From Burkholderia sp. 9120 (GTDB taxonomy: Bacteria; Pseudomonadota; Gammaproteobacteria; Burkholderiales; Burkholderiaceae), in the NCBI RefSeq assembly GCF_000745015.1, contig NZ_JQNA01000002.1, positions 3,100,001-3,164,000 on the forward strand: a stretch of DNA of 64,000 bases, written 5' to 3'. A program made the position numbers and the translations under genes. This document shows, in pieces, positions 17,457-27,400 of the stretch (position 1 is the stretch's first letter; each line of letters opens with the position of its first letter). The notes under the pieces are model-generated. The model did not search any database. It had not been told where the DNA came from and saw only the letters and a list, made by a program, of their open reading frames with translations.

Positions 17457-18098
17457 ATGAAGAAAACCATTGCCGGCGTCGAGATTCCCGATGGCGTAGT
17501 GGCTCAGGCAGCAAGCGATTTGATGTGCGGCATGGAGTCCGAGTTGATGTTCCATCACGCGCAGCGCGCGTTTCTGTTCGGCGCATTGGCGGGATACCGC
17601 GACAACCTGACGTTCGACGCCGAACTGCTGTACGTCGGCGCGCTGTTTCACAACGCCGGGCTGAACCTGAAGTATCGAAGCTCGCCGCATCGCTTCGAGG
17701 TGGACGGCGCGAACGCCGCGCGTGAGTTTCTGCAGCAGCATGCCGTGCCCGACAGCGACATCAAGGAAGTCTGGACGGCGATTGCGTTGCATACCACGCC
17801 GGGCATTCCGCAGTACATGTCGCCGTTGGTGGCGATGATTAGCGCGGGTGTGCAGATGGACGTGCGCGGCGAGCATTACGACGAATTCACCGCGCAGCAG
17901 CGCGACGAAATCGTGCAGGCGTATCCGCGCGAATCCGGCTTCAAGAAGAAGCTGATCGAAGCGTACGCGCGCGGCATGGAGCATCGTCCCGCGACGACGT
18001 ACGGGACGGTGAATGCCGACGTGCTGGACCGGTGGGATCCGAACTATCGCCGGCTGAATTTTTGTGGACTGGTGCTGGGTTCGGACTGGTCGAATTGA
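17457..18098 (+). CDS. HD-domain protein (cyanamide hydratase-like) with HD-to-HN change
   Basis: A 213-aa protein with the fold signature of small HD-domain hydrolases/hydratases: His33-His34, a FHN motif at 64-66, and IALHTT further on. In active members the central motif is His-Asp; here codon 66 (17652-17654) is AAC, Asn, one base from GAC. Metal binding may be weakened or altered. The sequence resembles cyanamide hydratase-like HD proteins in RFEVDGANAAR and the IALHTTPGIP stretch. It is preceded by 215 bp, so it may have its own promoter, and is followed after 32 bp by the XapX gene. Function uncertain. Confidence 0.78.
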   Translation: MKKTIAGVEIPDGVVAQAASDLMCGMESELMFHHAQRAFLFGALAGYRDNLTFDAELLYVGALFHNAGLNLKYRSSPHRFEVDGANAAREFLQQHAVPDSDIKEVWTAIALHTTPGIPQYMSPLVAMISAGVQMDVRGEHYDEFTAQQRDEIVQAYPRESGFKKKLIEAYARGMEHRPATTYGTVNADVLDRWDPNYRRLNFCGLVLGSDWSN

Positions 18099-18130
18099 AA
18101 TTGAAGTGGATTCTGGAAAGGAAACAAAGC

Positions 18131-18403
18131 ATGGGCTACCTCATTTCACTGGGCGTCGGTTTCGGCGTGGGATTGCTGTACTGGCTACTGAAAGTGCAAT
18201 CGCCGGCGCCGCCGCTGATCGCGCTCGCTGGGCTGCTCGGCATGGTGCTGGGCGAACACGCGATACCGGTCGTCAAGGCGCAGTTCTTCGCGCAGGAACA
18301 AACGCAGAGCCAGACCCAGCCGCAAGCGGTGCAGGTCGCGCAGGCGAACGGCGGCGCGGTGCCAAAGACGGTCACGCCGGGCGCGCCGAAGGACGGCGGC
18401 TGA
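18131..18403 (+). CDS. XapX domain membrane protein (DUF1427)
   Basis: A 90-aa small membrane protein with two hydrophobic segments (residues 2-22 and 28-45) and the SPAPPLIALAGLLGMVLGE core typical of XapX/DUF1427 proteins. A Gln/Thr-rich soluble tail follows. ATG 18131 has GGAAAGGAAA upstream. Its stop overlaps the next ATG as TGATG. No function is established for the family. Confidence 0.85.
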   Translation: MGYLISLGVGFGVGLLYWLLKVQSPAPPLIALAGLLGMVLGEHAIPVVKAQFFAQEQTQSQTQPQAVQVAQANGGAVPKTVTPGAPKDGG

Positions 18404-18443
18404 TGGCGCGCGTGGACTGCTTGCACAGCACGGAGCGGCGCGG

Positions 18444-19118
18444 GTGAACCAGCACGAAGACACGATCCTCGCGCTGATCGCGGGCTACGTCGACACGCTC
18501 GGTTTCATCGCGCTGTTCGGCCTGTTCACCGCGCATGTGACCGGCAACTTCGTGCTGATCGGCGCGGAAGTGGCCGGTGTGGGCCAGGGGGTGCTGCTGA
18601 AGCTGCTGGCGTTTCCGTCGTTCATCGTCGGCATTGCCATGAGCAGCGTGATTTTCAAGTTTCTGGAGCGCCACCACGCGGCGCAGGCGGCAAGCGCGTT
18701 GTACCTGCTGCAGGCCGCGCTGCTGACGTCGTTCCTCGTGACCGGCATGCTGGCGACGCCGATCACGGATGCGAGCGCCGCCATGGTGCTGATCTGCGGC
18801 GTGCTGGGCACGATGGGCATGGGTGTGCAGAACGCGCGCGGCCGGCTGCTGCAGGTGACCGGCCTGCCGAATACGGTGATGACCGGCAATGTCACGCAGG
18901 TGGTGCTGGATGTGGTCGAACTGATTCATCGCGGCACGCAAGGCGATCACGGGCAGAAGGTGAGCGGACGGCTCAAGTCGACGCTCGCCGCCATGGGCGG
19001 TTTCGCCGTCGGGGCGATGGCCGGCGCGCTGGCTTTCGTGCGGGTGTCGTTCATCGCCGTTGCCTTGCCCGTGGCCGTGCTGCTGTTTCTGGCCTGGAAG
19101 CGGCGGGCCGCGACATGA
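18444..19118 (+). CDS. DUF1275 (YoaK) membrane protein; possible missing base at 5' end
   Basis: A 224-aa integral membrane protein of the YoaK/DUF1275 family with about six hydrophobic segments (GFIALFGLFTAHVTGNFVLIG and TGNVTQVVLDV are typical family stretches). The open frame starts at GTG 18444 without a ribosome-binding site. An ATG at 18403 that overlaps the XapX stop (TGATG) opens 14 codons and then stops at 18445 in another frame; one extra G in the GGG run at 18442-18444 would fuse them. The true protein probably starts at 18403. Function unknown; no biochemical role can be read from the sequence. Confidence 0.8.
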   Translation: MNQHEDTILALIAGYVDTLGFIALFGLFTAHVTGNFVLIGAEVAGVGQGVLLKLLAFPSFIVGIAMSSVIFKFLERHHAAQAASALYLLQAALLTSFLVTGMLATPITDASAAMVLICGVLGTMGMGVQNARGRLLQVTGLPNTVMTGNVTQVVLDVVELIHRGTQGDHGQKVSGRLKSTLAAMGGFAVGAMAGALAFVRVSFIAVALPVAVLLFLAWKRRAAT

Positions 19119-19224
19119 TTCGCGCCACGGCGCCGGACGCGCCGCTCTCCGCCGATCAACCCATCCGGCCTCGTGGTGCCGAGGCCGTTCATTCAATTGT
19201 TGCTAACACAATCGGGTAATCCAA

Positions 19225-20172
19225 ATGTTCAAATCGCTGCATCCGTTTCGTCCTCTCGCGCTGCTGTCCGCCGCGCTGCTAATCGGCTTCGCGCCCGTTT
19301 CGTCCGCTTTCGCCGATGCCGGTCCGGCGGAAGTGCCGGGCGCCAGAACGGCGCTGGTGAAGCACCCCGACGTGTCGGTCGGGGCGCAGTACGATACGAC
19401 CCACGTGTATGTTGCCGAGGCCGACCTCGACGCGTTCGTCAACAGCTTCGTCACGACGTTCGGCGGCAAGGCGTCGCCGCGCGCCGTGTTCACGGTCACG
19501 CCGACGCCGAGCAAAACCGCGTCGCAATACGTGCAGACGCCGGTCGGCATGCTGTCGGTGTTTGGCTTCGAAACGCCGGTGCCGTATCCGTTCGGCAATG
19601 AGCGCACCGGCTACCTCGTCACCGACATCGATCAGGCCGTGAAGGCCGCGCGTGCGGCCGGCGCGGACGTGCTGGTCGATTCGTTCGACGACCCGATCGG
19701 CAAGGACGCGATCATTCAATGGCCGGGCGGTCTGACGATGCAGCTCTACTGGCACACCAAGGCGCCGAACTATGCGCCGCTACAGAGCGTGCCGGATAAC
19801 CGCGTGTACGTGTCGCGTTACGAAGCGAACAACTTCGTGCGCCGCTGGCTGCACTTCTCGCACGGCAAGGTGGTGTCGGACAATCCGCGCGCGGATGCCG
19901 GCGTGATCGGCCGTCCGGGCGAGACGGTGCGCGAGATTCATATCAGTTCGGGTTTCGGCCGCATGGTCGTGTTCGTGACGGACGGCAAGCTGCCGTTCCC
20001 GTTCGGACGTGAGACCACCGGCTACGCGGTCGCCGACGTCGCGCAAACGCTCGAACGTGCGCAAGCGGCCGGTGCGAAGGTGCTGGTTCCGGCGTACACC
20101 GTCGGCTCGCACAAGACCGCGATGCTCGAATTCCCGGGTGGCTACATTGCCGAAGTGCACGATGGTCAGTGA
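19225..20172 (+). CDS. Exported protein with two VOC (glyoxalase-like) domains
   Basis: A 315-aa protein with a clear signal peptide (hydrophobic residues 11-27, cleavage near AFADA). Two vicinal-oxygen-chelate-like modules follow, about 52-180 and 190-312, each ending in an IIQWPGG or MLEFPGG strand. VOC proteins are usually cytoplasmic, so a periplasmic one is uncommon. Metal ligands are not obvious to me, so it may be a binding protein rather than an enzyme. It lies 106 bp after the DUF1275 gene and 10 bp before a porin gene, suggesting the two act together in the envelope. Confidence 0.83.
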   Translation: MFKSLHPFRPLALLSAALLIGFAPVSSAFADAGPAEVPGARTALVKHPDVSVGAQYDTTHVYVAEADLDAFVNSFVTTFGGKASPRAVFTVTPTPSKTASQYVQTPVGMLSVFGFETPVPYPFGNERTGYLVTDIDQAVKAARAAGADVLVDSFDDPIGKDAIIQWPGGLTMQLYWHTKAPNYAPLQSVPDNRVYVSRYEANNFVRRWLHFSHGKVVSDNPRADAGVIGRPGETVREIHISSGFGRMVVFVTDGKLPFPFGRETTGYAVADVAQTLERAQAAGAKVLVPAYTVGSHKTAMLEFPGGYIAEVHDGQ

Positions 20173-20182
20173 AGCGGTCTTC

Positions 20183-21697
20183 ATGAATCGGTCGGCGTTG
20201 GGCAACGCTGGGAGCCGGGGGCGGCGCGACAGCGCGTTGCGCGCGGTTCGTGCGTTGCTGCTGAGCACGGGGCTGGCGGCGGCGCTGCCGGCCGCCGCCG
20301 CGGTGAATACCGCGCTGGGCAGCGCGGACGATACCGCGGCGGGCAGCGACACCGTGGCGGCGGCCGCCACGCCGGCCGCGTCGTGCGCGCGGCCGGCGAT
20401 CATGTTCAACCGCTGGCAGGAAAACTGGTCGGTGCTGGCGAATCCGTGCGTGCCGAAAAAGCCGTTCGATTCGCTCAAGTACATCCCGTTGTTCGGCAAT
20501 CCCGACGCCTATATTTCGCTCGGCATGGTGTGGCGCGAGCGGGTCGAGATGAACGATGCGCCACTCTTCGGTCTCGGCAGCGGGCACGACGATACCTATC
20601 TGCTGCAGCGACTCGAAGTGCACGCCGACGTGCACCTCGGCCCGCATGTGCAGATCTTCACGCAGATCGAAAGCGCGCAGCCCTACGGCAAGGACAACGT
20701 CACGCCGGTCGACAAGAATCCGCTCGATTTGCGTCAGGCGTTCGTTGCGATTACCGAACCGCTCGGACCGGGCACGTTCAAGTTCCGCGTCGGTCGCCAG
20801 GAAATGGCGTTCGACTTGCAGCGGTTCATTTCCGTGCGCGACGGCCCGAACGTGCGTCAGGCGTTCGACGCCCTCTGGGCCGACTATGAAACCGGCCCGT
20901 GGCGCTGGATCGCCTACGCGTCGCAGCCGGTGCAGTATCGCGACAACTCGGATTTCGACGACGTGTCCAACCGCGACCTCACGTTCAGCGGCGTGCGGGT
21001 CGAGCGCAAAGGCGTCGGACCCGGCGACGTGTCCGCGTATTACTCGCGCTACAACCGCAACAACGCGCGTTTTCTCGATGCCACCGGCAACGAGCATCGC
21101 GACGTGTTCGACGCGCGTTATGCCGGCACGCTCGGGCATATCGACTGGGACGTCGAAGGCATGTATCAGTCGGGGCACGTGGGCAACAAAACGATCGGCG
21201 CGTGGGCGGTCGGATCGCTGGCCGGTTACACGCTGGCCTCCGCGCCGTGGACACCGCGTCTCGGCGTGCAGGTGGATGCCGCCTCGGGCGACAACCATCC
21301 GGGCGACGGCCGTATCGGCACGTTCAATCCGCTGTTTCCGAACGGCTATTACTTCGCGCTGGCCGGCTACACCGGTTACGCCAACCTGATTCACGTGAAG
21401 CCGACGCTGACGCTCAAGCCGAACAGCAAGCTGACGCTGCTCGCGGGCGTGGGTCTGCAATGGCGCGAGACGACCGCCGACGCCGTCTATCAGCAAGGCT
21501 CGGCGGTCGTGCCGGGCACGGCGGGCCACGGTACGAGCTGGACCGGTTTCTACACGCAGTTGCGCGCCGACTATGCGGTCGCCGCCAATCTCACCGCGGC
21601 CGTGGAAGCGGTGCATTTCCAGGTGGGACCGTCGCTGCGCGATCTGGGCGCGCGCAATGCCGACTATATCGGCGCCGAATTCAAGTTCGGCTGGTAG
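20183..21697 (+). CDS. Outer-membrane porin, alginate-export (AlgE-like) family
   Basis: A 504-aa beta-barrel protein. The N-terminal signal is at about residues 20-42 (LLLSTGLAAALPAAAA). The body alternates hydrophobic and polar residues and ends in aromatic FKFGW, as outer-membrane proteins do. LRQAFVAI and FRVGRQEMAF are typical of the alginate-export domain family, found in many substrate-specific porins beyond alginate. ATG 20183 is preferred to 20162, which overlaps the preceding stop; neither has a strong ribosome-binding site. It probably lets the compound handled by the cluster cross the outer membrane. Confidence 0.85.
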   Translation: MNRSALGNAGSRGRRDSALRAVRALLLSTGLAAALPAAAAVNTALGSADDTAAGSDTVAAAATPAASCARPAIMFNRWQENWSVLANPCVPKKPFDSLKYIPLFGNPDAYISLGMVWRERVEMNDAPLFGLGSGHDDTYLLQRLEVHADVHLGPHVQIFTQIESAQPYGKDNVTPVDKNPLDLRQAFVAITEPLGPGTFKFRVGRQEMAFDLQRFISVRDGPNVRQAFDALWADYETGPWRWIAYASQPVQYRDNSDFDDVSNRDLTFSGVRVERKGVGPGDVSAYYSRYNRNNARFLDATGNEHRDVFDARYAGTLGHIDWDVEGMYQSGHVGNKTIGAWAVGSLAGYTLASAPWTPRLGVQVDAASGDNHPGDGRIGTFNPLFPNGYYFALAGYTGYANLIHVKPTLTLKPNSKLTLLAGVGLQWRETTADAVYQQGSAVVPGTAGHGTSWTGFYTQLRADYAVAANLTAAVEAVHFQVGPSLRDLGARNADYIGAEFKFGW

Positions 21698-21774
21698 AGC
21701 GTAGAGCTGCAAAACGGTAAAGCGGCAGGGTTTGCATTCCGTCGTCACGATGACGCGCTAGAAGAGGTCATGTC

Positions 21775-23529
21775 ATGAGCACCCAGGATTTTTCCGCCGC
21801 TGCCGACGCAGCAGCAGTCGCCGCGTCGTCGGAACTCGAGTTTCCGTTTTCCTCGCTGGAATACCGGCAGCATCAGATGTTCCCGCGCCTGTCGGCGGCG
21901 GAGATTCAGAGCCTGCGGCGCTTCGCCCGGCCGATGTCGTTCAAGGCGGGCGAGTTCATCTTCGAAACCGGACGCGTGGCGCTCGGCCTGTTCGTGCTGT
22001 TGCATGGGCGCGTGCGGATCGAGTCGCGCGATAGTTTCGGCCGTGCGACGCTCGTCACCGAACACGACGACGGCCATTTCATGGCGGAGATGGCGCAGCT
22101 GTCCGGCAAGCCGGCGTTGATCGACGGCATTGCGTTGACGGAGGTCGAGACGCTCGTGATCGAGCCGGAGCGGCTGCGTGCGCTGATCGTCGCCGACGCG
22201 CAACTCGGCGAGCACATCATGCGTGCGCTGATCCTGCGGCGGCTCGGACTGATCGAGCAGGGGCTGGGGCCGATCATCGTCGGCAATGGCGACGATGCGC
22301 GGCTCGTCAGACTGCAAGGCTTTCTGCGCCGCAATGCGTATCCGGCGATGGTGATCGACGCTCGCAGCGATCCCGAAGCGATCACGCTGCTGGGCGGCAT
22401 GACGACGGGCCCCGGCGATTTTCCGCTGGTGTTCTGCCCGAACGGCTCGGTGCTGCGCGCGCCGGACGAGGCGCAGCTCGCGTCATGCCTCGGGCTGGTG
22501 CCGACCTTCGAGCCTTCGCATGTGTACGACGTCGCGATTGTCGGCGCGGGGCCGGCGGGACTCGCCGCGTCGGTCTATGCGGCGACCGAGGGTTTGTCGG
22601 TCGCGGTGTTCGATCAACGCGCGCCGGGCGGCCAGGCGGGCGCCAGTTCGCGGATCGAAAACTACCTCGGCTTTCCGACCGGCATCTCCGGTCAGGCGCT
22701 CGCCGCGCGCGCGTTCCAGCAGGCGCTGAAGTTCGGCGCGCATCTGGCGATTCCCGGCAAGGTCTTGTGCGTGGAGCGGCAGGACGGTTTGTTCGTGCTG
22801 TCGCTGTTCGACGGGCAGCGCATCAGCGCTCGCACGGTCGTGGTGGCGAGCGGCGCGGCGTACCGCAAACCGTCGGTGCCGGGCTTCGAGAACTTCGAAG
22901 GACGCGGCACCTATTACTGGGCGTCGACGATCGAAGCGAAGCTGGTGAAGGGGCAGGACATCGTGCTGATGGGCGGCGGCAATTCGGCCGGCCAGGCGGT
23001 GGTGTTTCTGGCCAACTTCGCGCGCAGCATTCGCGTGCTGATTCGCGGCGAGGACCTGTGTTCGAGCATGTCGCGGTATCTGATCGACCGGATCGGATCG
23101 CTGCCCAATGTGACGCTGTGCACGCGTTGCGTGCTGCAAGGACTCGACGGCGATGAAGCCGGTCTCACGCAGTTGCGGATTCGTCGCGAGGACGAGCAGA
23201 GCGACGCAACGATCGACGAGACGCTCGAAACGCGCCATCTGTTTCTGTTTATCGGCGCGGACCCGAAGACCGATTGGCTCGGCGCGAGCGGTGTCGAACT
23301 CGATAATCGCGGCTTCGTCGTCACCGGCTTCGCTCGCAGCGAACAGCATGGGATCTCGCCGGAAGCGAACGCGCGCTATCCACTCGAAACCAGCGTGCCG
23401 GGCATGTTCGCGGTCGGCGACGTGCGCTCGGAGTCGGCCAAACGCGTGGCCGCCGCGGTGGGCGACGGCGCGGCGGTGGTGAGTCAGATTCACGCGTATC
23501 TGAGCCGGACGGCGGCCGTCGCCGCATAG
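21775..23529 (+). CDS. Cyclic-nucleotide-domain flavoprotein, thioredoxin reductase-like, without CxxC
   Basis: A 584-aa fusion. An N-terminal cyclic-nucleotide-binding domain spans about residues 40-165. A linker follows, then a thioredoxin-reductase-like FAD/NAD(P)H module from about 248. The FAD motif VGAGPAGLAASVYA, the ENYLGFP loop, the NADPH motif MGGGNSAGQAV and the C-terminal FAVGDVRS are intact. The usual redox-active CxxC after the FAD-domain linker is replaced by GTYYWAST, so it cannot reduce thioredoxin by the normal mechanism. It may act as an NAD(P)H oxidase, ferredoxin reductase-like enzyme or ligand-gated redox sensor. It is in the same run as the MscS-cyclic-nucleotide channel. 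Confidence 0.87.
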   Translation: MSTQDFSAAADAAAVAASSELEFPFSSLEYRQHQMFPRLSAAEIQSLRRFARPMSFKAGEFIFETGRVALGLFVLLHGRVRIESRDSFGRATLVTEHDDGHFMAEMAQLSGKPALIDGIALTEVETLVIEPERLRALIVADAQLGEHIMRALILRRLGLIEQGLGPIIVGNGDDARLVRLQGFLRRNAYPAMVIDARSDPEAITLLGGMTTGPGDFPLVFCPNGSVLRAPDEAQLASCLGLVPTFEPSHVYDVAIVGAGPAGLAASVYAATEGLSVAVFDQRAPGGQAGASSRIENYLGFPTGISGQALAARAFQQALKFGAHLAIPGKVLCVERQDGLFVLSLFDGQRISARTVVVASGAAYRKPSVPGFENFEGRGTYYWASTIEAKLVKGQDIVLMGGGNSAGQAVVFLANFARSIRVLIRGEDLCSSMSRYLIDRIGSLPNVTLCTRCVLQGLDGDEAGLTQLRIRREDEQSDATIDETLETRHLFLFIGADPKTDWLGASGVELDNRGFVVTGFARSEQHGISPEANARYPLETSVPGMFAVGDVRSESAKRVAAAVGDGAAVVSQIHAYLSRTAAVAA

Positions 23530-23673
23530 CGTTTCGGTTCGCGCGCCGGACTTTTCTGTACGCCTTATTGCGGATTCCCAAAACGAGTCATGCGCGAGCG
23601 CCGGCCCAGGCACTGACCTACGCGCCGGCGCATACGCGCGGACCGCTCGATCACATCACACGGAGCACGAATC

Positions 23674-24495
23674 ATGTCTTACTTCACCACTGCGGACGGC
23701 ACGTCGATCTATTACAAGGATTGGGGCACGGGCCAGCCGATTGTGTTTTCCCACGCCTGGCCGCTCAACGCGGACGCCTGGGACGCGCAGATGATGTTCT
23801 TCGCCGAGCGTGGCTACCGCGTGATCGCGCATGACCGTCGCGGTCACGGGCGTTCGTCGCAACCGTGGCAGGGCCACGACATGAACACTTACGCGGACGA
23901 TCTCGCCGGGCTTCTTGACTCGCTCGATCTGACGGACGCGATGCTGGTCGGTCATTCGGCCGGTGGCGGCGAAGTGGTGCGTTACATCGCGCGCCATGGC
24001 ACGAAGCGGGTGGCGAAGGCGGTGTTGCTCGCCGGGGTGCCGCCGCTCATGTTGCAAACACCGGCGAATCCCGACGGCCTGCCGATGGCGGTATTCGACG
24101 GCATGCGCGCGGGCGTGCGCGCCGACCGTGCGCAATTTCTGAAGGACGTCGCGGCGCCGCTGTTCGGTGCGAACCGGCCGGACGCCAAGGTGTCGCAAGG
24201 CACGCTCGACGCCTTCTGGCGCGACGGCATGCAGACCTCGATCAAGGCGGTGTACGACTGCATCAAGGCATTTTCGGAAACCGACTTCACCGACGACCTT
24301 CGGCGCGTCACCGTGCCGGCGCTGGTGCTGCAAGGCGACGATGATCAGATGGTGCCGCTCGGCATCTCGGGCGTGCCGACGGCGAAGCTCATGCCGCAGG
24401 CGCGGCTGAAGATTTACGCAGGCGCCTCGCACGGCTTGTGCACGACGCACGCGGACCGCGTGAACGCGGATCTGCTCGAATTCATTCAGTCGTAG
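23674..24495 (+). CDS. Alpha/beta hydrolase, non-heme chloroperoxidase-like
   Basis: A 273-aa alpha/beta hydrolase. The nucleophile Ser95 lies in GHSAGG, the acid is probably the Asp in QGDDDQ near 224, and the base His is in GASHGL near 250. The opening [18 protein letters not shown] and HDRRGHGRS are typical of the cofactor-free haloperoxidase/esterase group; in vivo substrates of that group are usually esters or lactones. It is the last gene of the run and its 3' end overlaps the convergent regulator gene by 14 bp. A close relative with a Tat leader is encoded at 41298-42305. Confidence 0.88.
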   Translation: MSYFTTADGTSIYYKDWGTGQPIVFSHAWPLNADAWDAQMMFFAERGYRVIAHDRRGHGRSSQPWQGHDMNTYADDLAGLLDSLDLTDAMLVGHSAGGGEVVRYIARHGTKRVAKAVLLAGVPPLMLQTPANPDGLPMAVFDGMRAGVRADRAQFLKDVAAPLFGANRPDAKVSQGTLDAFWRDGMQTSIKAVYDCIKAFSETDFTDDLRRVTVPALVLQGDDDQMVPLGISGVPTAKLMPQARLKIYAGASHGLCTTHADRVNADLLEFIQS

Positions 24496-27400
24496 CGGAG
24501 TAGGCCGGCGGCGGTGTGTTCTCCGCCGGTCGACGCCGTGAGACGGCTTTTTCGCCGCTCTTGCCGGCGCCTTTGCGGACGGTTTTTACCGCGCTCGTCG
24601 AGGTGGTGTTCGCATCGTTCCTGGTCTTCGCGTCGCTCTTCCCGCTGCGTTTGCGCAGCTTGCCGAGCAAGGCCTGCGCCGCCTTCGCATCGGACGTACC
24701 GGCGGCGCGTTGCAACTCGGCTACGAGCGGCGCCAGCAAACCGACGGCTTCGTCTGCACGGCCTTGTGCGTCGAGCAAACGCGCCATGGCCGTCGACGCC
24801 CGCAACTCCCACATCTTCGCGCCCTGCTCGCGGGCAAGCTGCCGTGCTTCCGAAAAGCACGCGGACGCGGACGCGATTTTCACCTCATAGGCGTCGCTCG
24901 CTTTCGCGTGCTGCGCCGCTTCGGCTTGAGCCGCGAGACCGAATGCCCGCCAGACTTCCGGCAGGAAAAACAGTTCGCCGTTGCTGCGGCAAAAGTCGCG
25001 CGCGTCGTTGAGTCGTGCTGCAGCTTCCGTGATGCGTCCGTGTTCGATCAGTGCTTCGGCGTACGCCACGATAAACGGCGTGATCAGGCGCCGGAAGCCG
25101 CGCGACATCAACGCGTCGAGCCGCGTGTCGAGCACCGCTAGCGCCTGTTCGGCGCGTCCTTCGAGAATGTCGCGGCAGGCGGCCAGGCAGTCGCAATAGT
25201 CCAGCCAGTTCGTGAAGCCGTGCAGCGCGGCCTGCGATCGCATGATGTCGATAAAGCGCGAGCCGCGCGCCAGATCGCCGGACATCAGCGCGAATGGAAT
25301 GACCGTGGCGCCCAGCACGTGCGTGAGCGACGGTTCGAGCGTGTCAGGACGGATCGTGTCGACGACGGTATCGATCAATGCCGTGGCCGCGTCGGGGTCG
25401 CCCTGCAGCCACGCGATCCGGCCGAGCGTGCCGTTGCAGTACACCGCGGGATCGACCGCGAAACAGCCGCCGCTCTGCGCGTCGCGCCGCATCTGCACGA
25501 TGCGTTGACCGACGTTCTCCAGTCCGGCCTTGGCCAGTGCGTGCTGACCATGACAATGCTGCGAAATGGCGCCGACCTGGTCGGCGAGAATCTTCTGCCA
25601 TGGCGTGCCGTGCTGCGCAGCGAGTTGCTGGAACTGCTTCGCCACGTTGATCGATTCATTGATGTTGCCCAGCGACAGCATGGTGTTCCACAAGCCCCAT
25701 AGCGCGTGAGCCTGGACGGTCTGGTCGCCGCTCGCGGCGGCGCGCGCGAGCACGTCGCGCCAGAGTTGCGCCGCTTTGGACACCGGTCCGCACACATACG
25801 GCAACGCCGAAGCCAGTGCCGCGCGCACGCGCATGTCGCTGGCGGTATCGACGGCGCCGGCGGGCAGTGCGTCGAGCGCGTCCACCGCCTGCGTGGCGCG
25901 GGTGCAGCATTCTTCGATCATGCCCGCATCGAGCAATGCGCTCACCAGGTTCGACGCCAGTTCGACGCCGACGCGCGCATCGCCGTCGGGCGAAAAGGCC
26001 CAGTCACAGGCCACGCGTGCGTCTTCCAGCGTTTGCTGGCGCTCCTGCGGATTGGTGGCGTGGTTGCGCTGGCTCTCGTCCGTTTGTGCCTGGAAGCAAC
26101 TGGAGAGATAGCGGGCATTGCGCGACGTGATGGTCTGCAACTCGCCCTCGGCGACCAGCTTCTCCAAGGCATACGCACGGGTCGATTCGGACAGGCGGTA
26201 CTTCGCGACCGGTCCGTCGAACTCGACGTTCACGAGCGATTTCGCCACGAGCTCCGTGATCGCGCTGATCGCGTTCGCGACCGAATGCTCCGAGTCGCAG
26301 GTGACCGCGCACATCGCTTCGAATGTGAAGCTGCCGCCGAAGATCGCCAGACGGCGGAACAGGGTCCGCGTGTCGGTGTCGAGTATCGCGAAGCTCCAGT
26401 CGAAGGTTGCGCGCAAGGTTTGATGACGCGGCAGCGCGGTGCGGTAGCCGCCTGCCAGAATCGCCATGCGATCGTCCAGCCGGCGGTACACGCCTTCCAC
26501 GCCCAGCGCGACGACGCGCGCGGCTGCGAGTTCGATCGCGAGCGGAATGCCGTCCAGCCGGCGGCAGATCTCGCCGACCAGGCGCAATTCCTCCGGGTCG
26601 GCGCCAATGGCGCTTTGCAGCGAGTTGGCGCGCTGCAGGAACAGCTTCACCGCCGAACAGCGCAGAATGTCGGCCGCGCCTGCCTGCGGTAACGGCACGT
26701 CGAGCGGATCGACCCGGAAGACCGCCTCGGGCAGAATGCGCAGCGGTTCGCGGCTCGTGACCAGTACGCGCAGCTGGTCGTTGCCGGCCACGATCGCATC
26801 GACGATCGTCGCGATGGCGCCGATCACATGCTCCGCGTTGTCGAGCACCAGCAGCCTGAGTTGCTGGCCGAACGCCTCGGCCAACTGCGCCACGGTGGGC
26901 GGCTCGGGCAGGTCGAGCCCGCAGGTGTCGGCGATCGCGCGGAGCGCCTCGATCTGAGTGCTCAGTGTGGCCAGTTCGACAAAGCTCACCGGTTCGTTGA
27001 AGTCACCCGCGGTGTGGCGAGCGGCTTCGATCGCGAGACTCGTCTTGCCGATGCCGCCCGCGCCGACGAGTGTCAGCACATGCGTTTGCGACAGCATCGC
27101 GCGAATCTGCCGGACTGCGTTGTCACGTCCCTGCAATCCAGCCTTGGACGGCGGCAGGCTGCGCGCGTTGCTCGCCGGTGCGGCGAACTGGGCGGCGCTC
27201 GCGTTCTTGCGCCGCTGCAGAAGCTGGTAGCCGCGGCCAGGCACCGTGAGAATCAGATCGCGGTCCGGGCCGAGGATTTTGCGCAGCGCCGACAGGTGGA
27301 CCTGAACGTTGTTTTCTTCGACGACCGTGTTCGGCCAGACGCTGTCCATCAGCTCGTCTTTCGTGACGAGGCGTCCGCCGGCGGACGCGACGACCGCGAG

